From the NCBI RefSeq assembly GCF_001613105.1, contig NZ_BDBS01000002.1, positions 186,001-250,000 on the forward strand: a DNA stretch of 64,000 nt, read 5' to 3'. Positions 1 through 8,104 of this stretch are shown here, piece after piece. The DNA comes from Nocardia pseudobrasiliensis NBRC 108224 (GTDB taxonomy: Bacteria; Actinomycetota; Actinomycetes; Mycobacteriales; Mycobacteriaceae). Position 1 is the stretch's first letter; each line of letters opens with the position of its first letter. A program made the translations under genes and the position numbers. The notes under the pieces are model-generated. The model was not told the DNA's origin. It did no database searches and was given only the letters and a program-made list of their open reading frames with translations.

Positions 1-695
1 AGCAGGGTGACCGCGGCCTGCCAGACATCGCGCCCGTCGAGATGTAGATACGGGCCGCGCGGCAGCTCCGTCGAGTCCGAATCGCCGCGCAGATGCCAGG
101 GTGTCGGCAGGCGTGCGCCGCCCGACGGCTGATTCCCGAGGTCGTAGCCGAGCACCCCGCCGGACTCGCAGCGGCGGACGACCATCGCGGCCGCGGCATC
201 GCCGAACAGGATGCGAATCCGGCGATCATCCGGGTCGGTAATGCTCGAATACCGGTCGGCCACCACGATCAACGCGTTCTCGAGACCCGGCTCCTGTAGC
301 AGGCATCCGGCGGTGTAGAGGGCGTAGATCGCTCCGGCGCAGGCGGTTTGGGTCAGATCCACGATTCGGGTGGTCGCGATGCCCGCCTGACCGGCGACCG
401 TGACGCCGAACGATGGGAAGAACCAATCCGGCGTCGAGGTCACCGAGATCACCACATCGATATCGCCGGGGGTCAGGCCCGCCAGTGCGATCGCCTTGTC
501 GACGGCCTCGGCGGAGAATTCCGCCAGGCCGACCTCGGGGTCCATGAACCGGCGTTCCCGGATGCCCACCCGTTCTTCGATCCACTCGGGCGTACTGTCC
601 AGCCGCTCACACAATTCGGCATTGGTGACGCGCCGCTTCGGTGTCTTCACGTAGAGGCTCAGCGGTGTCACCGGAGCCAGTGTCCATTTCGGCAT
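1..695 (-). CDS. 3-oxoacyl-ACP synthase III (KAS III/FabH-like), C-terminus outside window
   Basis: About 231 N-terminal residues are visible; the gene runs off the left edge. The segment DLTQTACAGAIYAL puts the thiolase-fold nucleophile at about Cys119, matching Cys112 of E. coli FabH. The catalytic His and Asn would lie outside the window. The ATG at 695 has a GGGAG ribosome site 6 nt upstream and begins 13 nt after the acetyltransferase stop, so it is the fourth gene of a minus-strand operon. KAS III enzymes condense an acyl-CoA with a malonyl thioester. Beside an amide-synthase homologue and crotonyl-CoA reductase, a role in making a starter or branched extender unit is more likely than primary fatty acid synthesis; that part is inference. 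Confidence 0.9.
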   Translation of the reverse strand, partial: MPKWTLAPVTPLSLYVKTPKRRVTNAELCERLDSTPEWIEERVGIRERRFMDPEVGLAEFSAEAVDKAIALAGLTPGDIDVVISVTSTPDWFFPSFGVTVAGQAGIATTRIVDLTQTACAGAIYALYTAGCLLQEPGLENALIVVADRYSSITDPDDRRIRILFGDAAAAMVVRRCESGGVLGYDLGNQPSGGARLPTPWHLRGDSDSTELPRGPYLHLDGRDVWQAAVTL

Positions 696-708
696 GATCG
701 CGCTCCCG

Positions 709-1518
709 TCAATCCATTTCGAACGACATCCGCAGCGGATGCTGTTCGTAGGGGCCCTTCTCCGGCAACTCGTCGATCTTGACGCCGAACCATTTGTCCA
801 GCGCCGCAATGACTTCCGCATCGTCGGCGAGTTTCGTAACTTCGGTGCCCTCGGGTGTGGTCAGGGTGAGTGTGTCGTTCTTCAATGTCGTCCAACCGTT
901 TTCCGACGGCATCGAGCACAGCAGATGGTGCCGGGGCGAGGCGTCGGGTGAGGTCCGGTACCACCACAGGGTGTAGACGAAATCCGACAGTTCGACCGGG
1001 GCGTCGTAGAACCGGTACAGCAGCTTCCCGTCCCGGATCACCTCGGTCGCGTCGGGTTCGACTCGGCGCGTGGAGAATTCGCCGTGCGGGTCGAGCTGCG
1101 GTTCGGTCGAACCCAGTCGCAGCGGATAGCGGCTCATCTTGCCGAAGCCCACGTCGACCAGCCAGGAGACGCCGTCCAGTCGCACCTTCAGTACCAGATG
1201 GTTGAACGGCGGGGTGAATCCATCGATGATCCAGACGCGGCCCTGATGTACGGTGACCTCGAATCCCAAGGACTGCAACAGGAAATACAGCGCCGGATTG
1301 ACCTCGCAGCAGCCGCCGCCGCGACGCCGGTCGACGACTTTCTCGAGAATCCGCTCGTCGAGCGGGATCTCGTCGCCGAAGCGGAGCGCGAGGGTTTCCC
1401 ACGGCACCGAGAGCACGTGGCGTTCCTGCAGATGTCGCAGTGCGTCGAGGTCGGGGCGGTGCGGACGGTCCGCCGAGATGCGTTCCAGGTACTGGGTAAT
1501 TCGCTTGTCGTCCAGCAT
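709..1518 (-). CDS. arylamine N-acetyltransferase / macrolactam amide-synthase homologue
   Basis: 269 residues, the usual NAT length. The triad is complete: Cys70 in RGGGCCEVN, His107 in PPFNHLVLKV and Asp122 in LVDVGFG. NATs acetylate arylamines. The homologous RifF-type amide synthases release ansamycin polyketides by joining the chain to an arylamine. The gene starts at the last base of the upstream stop (TAATG) and is followed 13 nt later by a KAS III gene, with CCR and epimerase genes nearby. That context favours the biosynthetic subtype, but the sequence alone cannot separate it from a detoxifying NAT. Confidence 0.88.
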   Translation of the reverse strand: MLDDKRITQYLERISADRPHRPDLDALRHLQERHVLSVPWETLALRFGDEIPLDERILEKVVDRRRGGGCCEVNPALYFLLQSLGFEVTVHQGRVWIIDGFTPPFNHLVLKVRLDGVSWLVDVGFGKMSRYPLRLGSTEPQLDPHGEFSTRRVEPDATEVIRDGKLLYRFYDAPVELSDFVYTLWWYRTSPDASPRHHLLCSMPSENGWTTLKNDTLTLTTPEGTEVTKLADDAEVIAALDKWFGVKIDELPEKGPYEQHPLRMSFEMD

Positions 1519-2525
1519 TACTCACTCTGCTTCTCTGAGGTCTTGAATCTCGGAAAGAGATCTTCGGCGTTCAGGTGGTCGATACGAATCCGCTCGTCCG
1601 CCGTGAAGTTCCCGTGGTCGAGGAAGGAACGCGCGTCGTCGGCGCTGAAGGTGTCCGGCATGAGCGGGAAATCGGTGCCCACCAGTAGCCGGCCGGTATC
1701 GGCGAACGACCGCAGCCCGGCCAGGCTGTGCGGATCGCCGCTCATCGCCACATCGAGGTAGAGCCGCCGCAGATCGCCGATAGGATCGGCCGGTAAGCGG
1801 TCCGCGAGACAGCGACTGATCTGCGGTCCGTAGGTGAGCCGGCCGGCGTAGTGGGATATGCCGCCGCCGCCGTGGGACAGGATCATGCGCAGGTTCGGAA
1901 AGCGTTCCAGGGTCTGGTTGTAGAGCAGCTGCGCGGCCAGTCGCACTGTGTCGAAAGGGAATTCGTACAGCGAGCCGGGCAGTCCGAAGTCGGGCTGTCC
2001 GCTCGACGGCGGCAGTGCCGGATGGACGAACAGTGGGACGGACCGCCGTTGCGCCTCGGCGAGAAACGGATCGAGGGCGCGGTCGCCCACATAGACCCCG
2101 CTGTAATTGGTGATCAGCCCGACGCCGTCGAGGCCGAGTACGTCGAGGCAGTACTCCAGTTCCGCCAGCACCGCGTCCAGATGTGGAAACGGCAGCACCG
2201 CGAAGGCGCCGAAGCGCTCCGGACGCTCCGCGACGAAGTCGGCGAGGAATTGGTTCGACTCCCGGGCGAACCGCGCGGCGGCATCGCGATCGAGGGCCGG
2301 AACGCCCGGCCACAGGCTGACCACCGCGGCGCGGATGCCGTGCCGGTCCATCATCGCCAGGCTGGCCTCGGCGCTCCATACCGGTCGATCCACATGCGGG
2401 AGCACGATCTCGCGCACACCGACATCGCGAAGCCGCTCGAAATAGGACTGCGGCAGGATGTGGTGATGCACGTCGATCGCGTTCCGCCAGGGACCGCCCG
2501 TGTGCTGCGTGGTCTCCGCGTTCAT
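1518..2525 (-). CDS. amidohydrolase family metal-dependent hydrolase/decarboxylase (ACMSD-like)
   Basis: 335 residues from the ATG at 2525; an in-frame extension upstream is Arg/Pro-rich and would enter the preceding gene. A TIM-barrel amidohydrolase with the metal motif DVHHHILP near the N-terminus, then VHPA, LSHGGG and GTDFP, the set seen in ACMSD and gamma-resorcylate decarboxylase relatives. Members decarboxylate or hydrolyse aromatic and semialdehyde acids. The stop overlaps the acetyltransferase start by one base and the gene lies 19 nt after the NTF2-like gene, so it belongs to the same operon. Acting on an aromatic acid precursor is plausible but unproven. Confidence 0.85.
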   Translation of the reverse strand: MNAETTQHTGGPWRNAIDVHHHILPQSYFERLRDVGVREIVLPHVDRPVWSAEASLAMMDRHGIRAAVVSLWPGVPALDRDAAARFARESNQFLADFVAERPERFGAFAVLPFPHLDAVLAELEYCLDVLGLDGVGLITNYSGVYVGDRALDPFLAEAQRRSVPLFVHPALPPSSGQPDFGLPGSLYEFPFDTVRLAAQLLYNQTLERFPNLRMILSHGGGGISHYAGRLTYGPQISRCLADRLPADPIGDLRRLYLDVAMSGDPHSLAGLRSFADTGRLLVGTDFPLMPDTFSADDARSFLDHGNFTADERIRIDHLNAEDLFPRFKTSEKQSE

Positions 2526-2544
2526 GTGACCGGACCGATCCGGA

Positions 2545-2949
2545 TCAGGCGCGGCTGGCGCCGGGCGGATTGCTGACGACGATGCGCCATATGCCGTCCT
2601 GGCCGCGGCGGGCGATATCGGTCGCGGTGCCCTCGATCCGAGTCGGCTCGCCGTCCGGTCCGATGCCCTCGTGCACATAATCGTTGATCAGTAGCGCGAT
2701 ATCGCCGACCTCGTAGACGTGCCGAATCGTGGAGGTGACCGGCAGTGGATTCTCGAGGGCCTTCGCGGTGGCGCGTCGCCGTTCTTCTCCGGTCAGGAAA
2801 TTACCCGGCGAAACCACATGGATCGCGGCCGGATCCAGGAGTTTCTCCATCAGCTCGATATTGCCGGAGTTGAATGCGAATTCGAACACCTTCGACAGCT
2901 GTCCGGGCTCGGTGGGAAGCTCGATGTTCGTGGTGGTTGAATCGGTCAT
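2545..2949 (-). CDS. NTF2-like / SnoaL-like small protein
   Basis: 134 residues, first gene of the minus-strand operon reaching the left edge. The cone-shaped NTF2 fold is suggested by the N-terminal helix (FEFAFNSGNIELMEKLLDP), the central GNFLTGEERRR segment and the C-terminal DGIWRIVVSNP strand. Such proteins are ketosteroid-isomerase-like isomerases, cyclases or ligand binders; this subclass is often annotated DUF4440. No catalytic residue can be assigned with confidence. The ATG at 2949 is chosen because upstream codons run into the divergent promoter shared with the gene at 3141. Confidence 0.75.
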   Translation of the reverse strand: MTDSTTTNIELPTEPGQLSKVFEFAFNSGNIELMEKLLDPAAIHVVSPGNFLTGEERRRATAKALENPLPVTSTIRHVYEVGDIALLINDYVHEGIGPDGEPTRIEGTATDIARRGQDGIWRIVVSNPPGASRA

Positions 2950-2998
2950 GAGATCAGTCCAGCGCAGCGTCCCGGGCACCGTCAACGCGCTTCGGAAC

Positions 2999-3046
2999 GA
3001 TAAGTCAGGTCGCCGGAAGCGCATTGGGGTGAAGACCTGACAAATC
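2999..3046. promoter_or_regulatory. divergent promoter with two facing GACCTGACwwATC elements
   Basis: GACCTGACTTATC lies on the minus strand (2999-3011) and GACCTGACAAATC on the plus strand (3034-3046), 11 of 13 positions identical. They face the operon starting at 2949 and the gene at 3141 respectively. Similar elements occur at 6043-6055, 14312-14324 and 14338-14350. No good -10 box sits 17 nt downstream, so an activator or repressor site is more likely than a plain -35 box. Confidence 0.45.
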
Positions 3047-3140
3047 TTGTAGCGGGTGTGGCCGAGTAGTCGAAATCCTCGATACGGTGGTCTGAGGTAT
3101 TCGCGTCCGACGGACCGACAGCACAACAAGGAGAATATTC

Positions 3141-3821
3141 GTGATCAGGCTTTCGATCATTTATCACTCGCAGAGCGGAAATGTGCATCGCCTCGCCGCG
3201 GCGGCCGCCGCGACGGCCGAGGGGCTGGGTGCGCAGACGCGCCTGCGCAAGGTGCCCAAGCTGGCCGATCCCCGTCTGCTGGACGTGCAGGCCTACGCCG
3301 ACCTGAACGAGGCCACGGCGGATATTCCCGATGCCACCCACGACGATCTGGTGTGGGCCGACGCGATCATGATCGGCACTCCGGTCGTCTTCGGACTGCC
3401 CGCGCCGGAGCTCATTCATTTCATCAATCATTCCGGGATGGTTTCCATTCCGGGCAAGCTGATGAACAAGGCGGTATCGGTTTTCACCTCCGGCGCCGGT
3501 CTGCATGCCGGTCAGGAGACGACGATTCTCGCCGTGCACAATGCGGTCTGTCATTGGGGTTCGCTGATCATCCCGAACGGCAGTAGCGTCGATATTCTGA
3601 CCACCGAGCAGAACGGCGGCCTGCCCTATGGCACTTGTAATTCCTCGTGGCATAAGCCGAATAATGTGAGCGATGACAATCTGGCCGCGATCAACTACCA
3701 GACCACACGCATGATCGAGGTTGCCACGGCCTATCAGATCGGCCTGGAGCAGACCACCTCGTCCATCCAGTTCACCGATATCGAAAAGCTCGGCAAGAAG
3801 TATAATTTCGAGCTTGCCTGA
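3141..3821 (+). CDS. flavodoxin-fold NAD(P)H:quinone oxidoreductase (WrbA-like)
   Basis: 226 residues. The N-terminus SIIYHSQSGNVHRLA is the FMN-phosphate loop of flavodoxins (S/T-x-S/T-G), and the middle (IMIGTPVVFGLPAPELIHFI, then FTSGAGLHAGQETTILAVHN) matches WrbA. These FMN enzymes reduce quinones by two electrons in the cytosol. The GTG start at 3141 follows an AAGGAG site at 3128-3133. It is transcribed divergently from the 2949 operon and ends at a strong hairpin. In a biosynthetic setting it could reduce a quinone intermediate or protect against one. Confidence 0.88.
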   Translation: MIRLSIIYHSQSGNVHRLAAAAAATAEGLGAQTRLRKVPKLADPRLLDVQAYADLNEATADIPDATHDDLVWADAIMIGTPVVFGLPAPELIHFINHSGMVSIPGKLMNKAVSVFTSGAGLHAGQETTILAVHNAVCHWGSLIIPNGSSVDILTTEQNGGLPYGTCNSSWHKPNNVSDDNLAAINYQTTRMIEVATAYQIGLEQTTSSIQFTDIEKLGKKYNFELA

Positions 3822-3837
3822 TCCTTCGATCGGGCAC

Positions 3838-3875
3838 GTGAATGGCCCCGCTCAATGGCGAGCGGGGCCATTCAC
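3838..3875. terminator. bidirectional intrinsic-type terminator
   Basis: Perfect 16-bp stem (3838-3853 with 3860-3875) and a 6-nt loop between two convergent genes. The right arm continues into atgttttcag, a short T run. It probably ends transcription from both sides. Confidence 0.85.
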
Positions 3876-3881
3876 ATGTTT

Positions 3882-4607
3882 TCAGTGCCGGTTCGCGACC
3901 TGGCTTTCGATCCCGTCCAGAAGCACATTCAAACTCAGTACGAATCCGTCGTTCCAGTCGCGATCAGCCAGGAACCGATGATCGATGAGCGTGGGATACC
4001 TCTGCGGATCCGCCAGGATTCGCTCGCGGCCCGCCCGGGCGTCGGCGGCCGAGAGCAGCATGCTCGATTCGCTGGTCGCCGATCCCTGCACATGGCTCAG
4101 CAGCATCCAGCTCACCGCCGCGATCTGCACCTCGGCGAAGCCGGTGCGTGCGAGGGTCGCGTAGAGGAACTCCATCCAGCGCAGGAAGTTCGGCCCGATC
4201 GGCGGCGACTGCCGTGACGGCATCACCGCGGTCCACGGATGTCGCAGCAGCGCCGCGCGATGGTCGGTGAGCAGGGCGACGATATCGTCACGCCAGCGCT
4301 CGGACGGCGGATCCGGAATCGCGATCTCCGCGAAGACCGCATCGATGGCCAGATCGATGACATCGTCCTTGGTGTCGACATGCCAGTACAGCGTGGTCGA
4401 GCCGACTCCCAGCCGCTCGGCGAGGCGGCGCATGGTCAGCCCTTCCATACCCCCCTGATCCAGCAGGGCAACGGCCGCCTCGGTGATTCTGACCCGGCTC
4501 AGCGGCGGGCCCTCGCGCACCACGGGCGCGGGGCGCAGCCACACCGAGCGCGAGCCGACCCGCTGCTGCGCTCGGCCACCGGCTTGCCGCTGCGTCGCGT
4601 CACTCAT
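3882..4607 (-). CDS. TetR-family regulator (paralogue of the gene at 16899)
   Basis: 241 residues from the ATG at 4607. The HTH is LTMRRLAERLGVGSTTLYWH followed by a conserved DTKDDVIDLAIDAVFAE helix; the C-terminal half looks like TetR_C. It shares long blocks with the regulator at 16899: the pre-HTH tail SVWLRP, the HTH, and RHPWTA, GPNF and LRW/LAWMEFL motifs further on. A 13-8-13 dyad (4619-4652) just upstream of the start suggests autoregulation. The gene is convergent with the quinone reductase and lies downstream of the CCR gene on the same strand. Confidence 0.92.
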   Translation of the reverse strand: MSDATQRQAGGRAQQRVGSRSVWLRPAPVVREGPPLSRVRITEAAVALLDQGGMEGLTMRRLAERLGVGSTTLYWHVDTKDDVIDLAIDAVFAEIAIPDPPSERWRDDIVALLTDHRAALLRHPWTAVMPSRQSPPIGPNFLRWMEFLYATLARTGFAEVQIAAVSWMLLSHVQGSATSESSMLLSAADARAGRERILADPQRYPTLIDHRFLADRDWNDGFVLSLNVLLDGIESQVANRH

Positions 4608-4618
4608 GACGGCGAGTG

Positions 4619-4652
4619 TAGTCCAGCGATCCATCTCCGGATCGCTGTTCCG
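4619..4652. promoter_or_regulatory. TetR-type operator, site 1 of 5
   Basis: Arms TAGTCCAGCGATC (4619-4631) and GATCGCTGTTCCG (4640-4652) flank the 8-bp spacer catctccg, 11 bp before the TetR start. Arm sequence and spacing match the dyads at 6560, 17653 and 20690; the one at 16816 has a 7-bp spacer. Confidence 0.6.
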
Positions 4653-4689
4653 GAGTTGGAACGGTGTCATCGTGCATGGGCGCGACCGG

Positions 4690-5922
4690 TCACGAGGTGC
4701 TCGAGGTGGCGTTCACCAGCAGGGCCATATTGCCCGGGGGATGGTTGTTGTCGCGCATCATCTGATGGACCGAGCCGATCTCGTCGAAGTCGCCGACATA
4801 GGACAGACACGGCGAGATGGCGCCGTTGGCGATCAGCTCGACGATTTGCCGGCACTGCTGGAAGTTGGCGAAATGCGAACCCTGCAAACGCTTTTGGCGC
4901 ATCCACAGATATCGCAGATCCACATCGCCGTGATAGCCGGAGGTGCCGCCGCAGATCACCACCATGCCCGCGGTATCGCACAGGTACATGGAGGTGGGGA
5001 TGCTGTGCTGGCCGACGTGTTCGAGAACGATTCGGGGCGACCGACGTTCGCCGAGGGCCTCCCAGAACGCCTTGCCGAAGCGGCGTGCCTCGCGCAGCCA
5101 CTCCGCACTGGCCTCCGCGTCGGAGATATCGGGAATCCGGCCCCAGTGGGAGTAGCCGCGCCGATCGATGACGCCGTGCGCACCCAGCTTCTTGCAGTAG
5201 TCCTCGCGTTCCGGCGAGGACACCACCGCCACCGGATATCCGCCGAAGGTCCGCACGATCTGGATCGCCATGGATCCCAGACCGCCCGCACCGCCCCAGA
5301 TCAATACCGGATCACCGGGCCGCACGACATTCGGATGCCATCCCGTCAACTGGCGATAGGCCGTGGCGCCGGTGAGCATGAAGGCCGCGGCCTCCGCCCA
5401 CGACAGGCGCTGCGGCTTCGGATGGCACTGGTACTCCTCCACAACGGTGAACTGGGCGAAGGAGCCGAAGTTCTCCTCATACCCCCATACCGACTGGGTC
5501 GCCGAGGTCATCGGATCCGCACCCGCCCGGATATCGGCCGCCGATTCGTTCCACTGACAGCTCGACAGCACGACGTGATCGCCGACCCGTACCTGTTCGA
5601 CGCCGTCGCCGACCGCCCAGACGATCCCGGAACCCTCGGATCCGCCGATGTGATACTCCTCCTGCGCACCCGCGCGCATACGCGCCGCGATGACGTCGAA
5701 GGGCTGACCCATCGCCGCCCACACGTTGTTGTAGTTCACCCCGGCGGCCATGACGTAGACGAGCACCTGCCCCCGGCCGACCCGGGGCACATCCACCACC
5801 TCGGTTCGGAATGCCTCCCCCGGCGAGCCGTAACGCTCCGGCCGGATCAGCGAGGCGTACATATGCTCCGGAACATGTCCGGTCGGCGGTGTTTCACCCA
5901 GTTCGTACAGCGATTTCTTCAC
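4690..5922 (-). CDS. ccr: crotonyl-CoA carboxylase/reductase
   Basis: 410 residues of medium-chain dehydrogenase fold, close to the family's usual length. Family motifs include GVNYNNVWAAMG, HIGGSEGSG, WGYEENFGSFAQF (the Phe-Glu gating region), LIWGGAGGLGSMAIQ for NADPH and GSHFANFQQ (active-site His region). The enzyme reductively carboxylates crotonyl-CoA to ethylmalonyl-CoA in the cytosol. The GTG start at 5922 is preceded by AGGAGT. With the divergent epimerase 214 bp away it suggests supply of ethylmalonyl- and methylmalonyl-CoA to a polyketide synthase, though a role in the ethylmalonyl-CoA pathway cannot be excluded. Confidence 0.95.
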   Translation of the reverse strand: MKKSLYELGETPPTGHVPEHMYASLIRPERYGSPGEAFRTEVVDVPRVGRGQVLVYVMAAGVNYNNVWAAMGQPFDVIAARMRAGAQEEYHIGGSEGSGIVWAVGDGVEQVRVGDHVVLSSCQWNESAADIRAGADPMTSATQSVWGYEENFGSFAQFTVVEEYQCHPKPQRLSWAEAAAFMLTGATAYRQLTGWHPNVVRPGDPVLIWGGAGGLGSMAIQIVRTFGGYPVAVVSSPEREDYCKKLGAHGVIDRRGYSHWGRIPDISDAEASAEWLREARRFGKAFWEALGERRSPRIVLEHVGQHSIPTSMYLCDTAGMVVICGGTSGYHGDVDLRYLWMRQKRLQGSHFANFQQCRQIVELIANGAISPCLSYVGDFDEIGSVHQMMRDNNHPPGNMALLVNATSSTS

Positions 5923-6042
5923 GATTACTCCTATGGATCCGTCCCCGGTCGGTAATGACCACTATCCGAAGCCGCCGATTCGGGGTCAATGCGTCGGCGA
6001 ATTATTCGTCAACTGCCGTATCCCCCCGCGCCGAATAGACAA

Positions 6043-6055
6043 CACCTGACAAATC
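6043..6055 (+). promoter_or_regulatory. GACYTGAC-type promoter element
   Basis: CACCTGACAAATC differs from the element at 3034-3046 in one base and sits about 80 nt before the epimerase start. A weaker partner, CAGTTGACGAAT, lies on the minus strand at 6004-6015 facing the CCR gene, so the arrangement resembles the 2949/3141 promoter. Confidence 0.4.
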
Positions 6056-6135
6056 GTCTGCCGATCGGTGCGTTGCCGAGTGCGGGACGTGCAGGATCGG
6101 GGGAAGTATCCGCTCGAGCGAGCAGTGGGAGAGAA

Positions 6136-6555
6136 ATGCTGACCAGGGTTGATCACATCGGAATAGCGTGCGCCGATCTGGACGAAGCCATCAGATTTCA
6201 TCGGGTCGCCTACGGATTCGATGTCTGCTATCGCGAGATAAATGACGATCAGGGTGTGGACGAGGCGATGCTGCGCATCAACGGCACCGACGACGGGCAC
6301 GCGACCTATCTCCAATTGCTGAGCCCCACCCGGCCGGACTCCCCGGTGGGCAAATTCCTCGCGACGCGCGGTCCGGGAGTGCATCACATCGCCTTCGGCA
6401 CACCGGATGTGGACGCCGCCGCGGCCGCGTTCCGGCAGCGGGGGATGGGCGTACTGTTCGCCGCGCCCCGCCCGGCGGCGATGGGTTCGCGCGCGACGTT
6501 CCTGCATCCGCGTGATTGTGGTGGTGTGCTGGTGGAACTGGTCACGCACGGATAA
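6136..6555 (+). CDS. mce: methylmalonyl-CoA epimerase
   Basis: 139 residues of VOC fold. VDHIGIACADLDEAIRFH carries the first metal His, GVHHIAFGTPDV the second metal region, and FLHPRDCGGVLVELVTHG the C-terminal Glu. The order matches actinobacterial MCE closely, including SPVGKFLATRG. It interconverts (2R)- and (2S)-methylmalonyl-CoA; only (2S) is a PKS extender. The ATG at 6136 has a GGGAGAG site 5 nt upstream; the longer in-frame extension is promoter DNA. Divergent from CCR. Confidence 0.93.
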   Translation: MLTRVDHIGIACADLDEAIRFHRVAYGFDVCYREINDDQGVDEAMLRINGTDDGHATYLQLLSPTRPDSPVGKFLATRGPGVHHIAFGTPDVDAAAAAFRQRGMGVLFAAPRPAAMGSRATFLHPRDCGGVLVELVTHG

Positions 6556-6559
6556 GTTC

Positions 6560-6610
6560 TGGTACGATGATCCTGCGATGGATCATTGATCCACAACTAG
6601 AACGAAGATC
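6560..6610. promoter_or_regulatory. TetR-type operator, site 2 of 5, plus an extra half-site
   Basis: Arms TGGTACGATGATC (6560-6572) and GATCATTGATCCA (6581-6593) flank an 8-bp spacer; a further half-site TAGAACGAAGATC follows at 6598-6610. It lies immediately before the small membrane protein gene at 6623. Confidence 0.5.
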
Positions 6611-6622
6611 GAGGAACCTGCT

Positions 6623-6994
6623 GTGCGTCTGATCCTCGTGGCGATCGAGTCGGAGATCTGGATCCCGCCCGTCGTGGCGTCGGCGGCGGCGATCATGGCG
6701 ATCGCGATCATCACGGGTATGCGGCTGCATCGATGGCAAACAGGAACTCGCGTGCGAGTCGATTTCGGGCGACGTTCCGGACTGCCGGGCGTCGCGCAGT
6801 GCGGAATTCCGATGTTCGCGGCGGCCATCGTATTTCTCGTGCTCGCCCGTCCGCAGAATCCGTGGGTCTCGTGGATTCCTTTCGTTCTGGCGACAGCGGC
6901 CGCTCTGATCGCCTGGCTGTCGACCAGAAAATCCGCGGATACGTTCGCGGAAATCGCATATTTGCGGAGAGCGCTCGAATCCCAGCGGAGTTGA
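6623..6994 (+). CDS. small membrane protein, function unknown
   Basis: 123 residues with three hydrophobic stretches at roughly 17-32, 61-76 and 83-99 and a charged C-terminal tail (ARKSADTFAEIAYLRR-like). The GTG start has a GAGGAA site 6 nt upstream. No recognised domain. It sits under TetR-type operator site 2 and 87 bp before the 2-oxoglutarate oxygenase, so it may be co-transcribed with it and belong to the same regulon as the efflux pump at 17719. Confidence 0.6.
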   Translation: MRLILVAIESEIWIPPVVASAAAIMAIAIITGMRLHRWQTGTRVRVDFGRRSGLPGVAQCGIPMFAAAIVFLVLARPQNPWVSWIPFVLATAAALIAWLSTRKSADTFAEIAYLRRALESQRS

Positions 6995-7081
6995 CAGACT
7001 TTTCGAACGTTAATGGCCCTGAACGCGTGATGCGGCGACAATCCAAATATGAGAAAATCGACTGATTTACGGGGATCGGCT

Positions 7082-8050
7082 ATGGAACAAGTAATACCGG
7101 TTATCGACCTGAGTAATCGGGATACCGCGGATGGTCGCCGGTCGATCGCGGCCGCATTCGACCGGGCATGCTCGGACGGGGGATTCTTCGTCATCATCGG
7201 TCACGGAGTCCCGCAGGAGCTCATCGACCGGACCTATGCGACGACGGCGGCACTGTTCGCGCTGTCGGACGAGGAGAAGGATGCGATCGCCGCCCGGCCC
7301 GGCTTCGGCGGCCTGTTCCGCTCCACGACCGCGGCGCGGACCCGCGACAACGACACCCCGCCGGATCTGGCCGAATTGTTCGGCGTACACGTCAAAGGCG
7401 ATCTGCCGGAGGCGGAGCGGGCCGAACTCGGTGACGAGTGGCTGCCCGCCCGCGTCGCCAACCTCTGGCCGACGAAGCCCGCGGAGTTCCGCGGCATCTG
7501 GAACGAGTACATCGACGCGATGACCGCGCTGTCGGCCGAGCTGGTGCATCTGATGGCGCTCGGACTCGGGCTGAACGAGGACTACCTGGACGATCGATTC
7601 GCCAACCACATGTCCTCGCTGTCGGCCAACTACTACTATCCGCAAATCGAGGCGCCGCTGCCGGGGCAGTTGCGGCGCGGGGCGCATTCGGACTTCAGCG
7701 CCGTGACAGTTCTATACCAGGACAACGACATCGGCGGCCTGCAGGTCCAGGCGCGGACCGGCGAATGGCTGCCGGTTCCGGCCGTCCCTGGCAGTTTCGT
7801 CGTCAATATCGGTGATGTGATGGCCCGGTGGACCGGCGGCCGATGGATCTCCGCGATGCACCGGGTGGTCAATCCCGTACAGGGACACCGGAGTTCGCGT
7901 ATCTCGATCCCGTTCTTCTACCAGGCGGATCCCGCTGCCCCCTTCGAACCGATTCCGCTGCTGGGCGATTCGGCCGAGGAGAACGAGCCCGCCGATATCA
8001 CGGTGGGGGAGTGGATATCCCGAAAGAGCCGCGCGTTCATCACGGCCTAG
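7082..8050 (+). CDS. Fe(II)/2-oxoglutarate oxygenase, isopenicillin-N-synthase family
   Basis: 322 residues. The iron triad is His202, Asp204 (AHSDFS) and His260 (MHRVVNP); Arg273-x-Ser275 (RISIPFF) binds 2-oxoglutarate. The DIOX_N domain begins PVIDLSN and includes GGFFVIIGHGVP. These enzymes hydroxylate, desaturate or cyclise small molecules using O2. An upstream in-frame GTG exists, but the ATG at 7082 matches the family start and follows GGGGA. It lies convergent to the five-gene operon ending at 8105, so a tailoring step is likely. Confidence 0.9.
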   Translation: MEQVIPVIDLSNRDTADGRRSIAAAFDRACSDGGFFVIIGHGVPQELIDRTYATTAALFALSDEEKDAIAARPGFGGLFRSTTAARTRDNDTPPDLAELFGVHVKGDLPEAERAELGDEWLPARVANLWPTKPAEFRGIWNEYIDAMTALSAELVHLMALGLGLNEDYLDDRFANHMSSLSANYYYPQIEAPLPGQLRRGAHSDFSAVTVLYQDNDIGGLQVQARTGEWLPVPAVPGSFVVNIGDVMARWTGGRWISAMHRVVNPVQGHRSSRISIPFFYQADPAAPFEPIPLLGDSAEENEPADITVGEWISRKSRAFITA

Positions 8051-8059
8051 CCGACCGGC

Positions 8060-8098
8060 GTGCGGGCCCGTGCCGTCCACGACGGCGTGGGCCCGCAC
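8060..8098. terminator. bidirectional terminator hairpin
   Basis: GTGCGGGCCC (8060-8069) pairs perfectly with 8089-8098, with a smaller GCCGT/ACGGC stem inside the loop. It lies between the convergent oxygenase and acyltransferase-remnant genes. Confidence 0.7.
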
Positions 8099-8104
8099 CG
8101 GATC

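Noticed and set aside
6583..7197. 204-codon minus-strand frame
   Set aside because: Antisense to the small membrane protein and oxygenase; no ribosome site; unusual residue composition.
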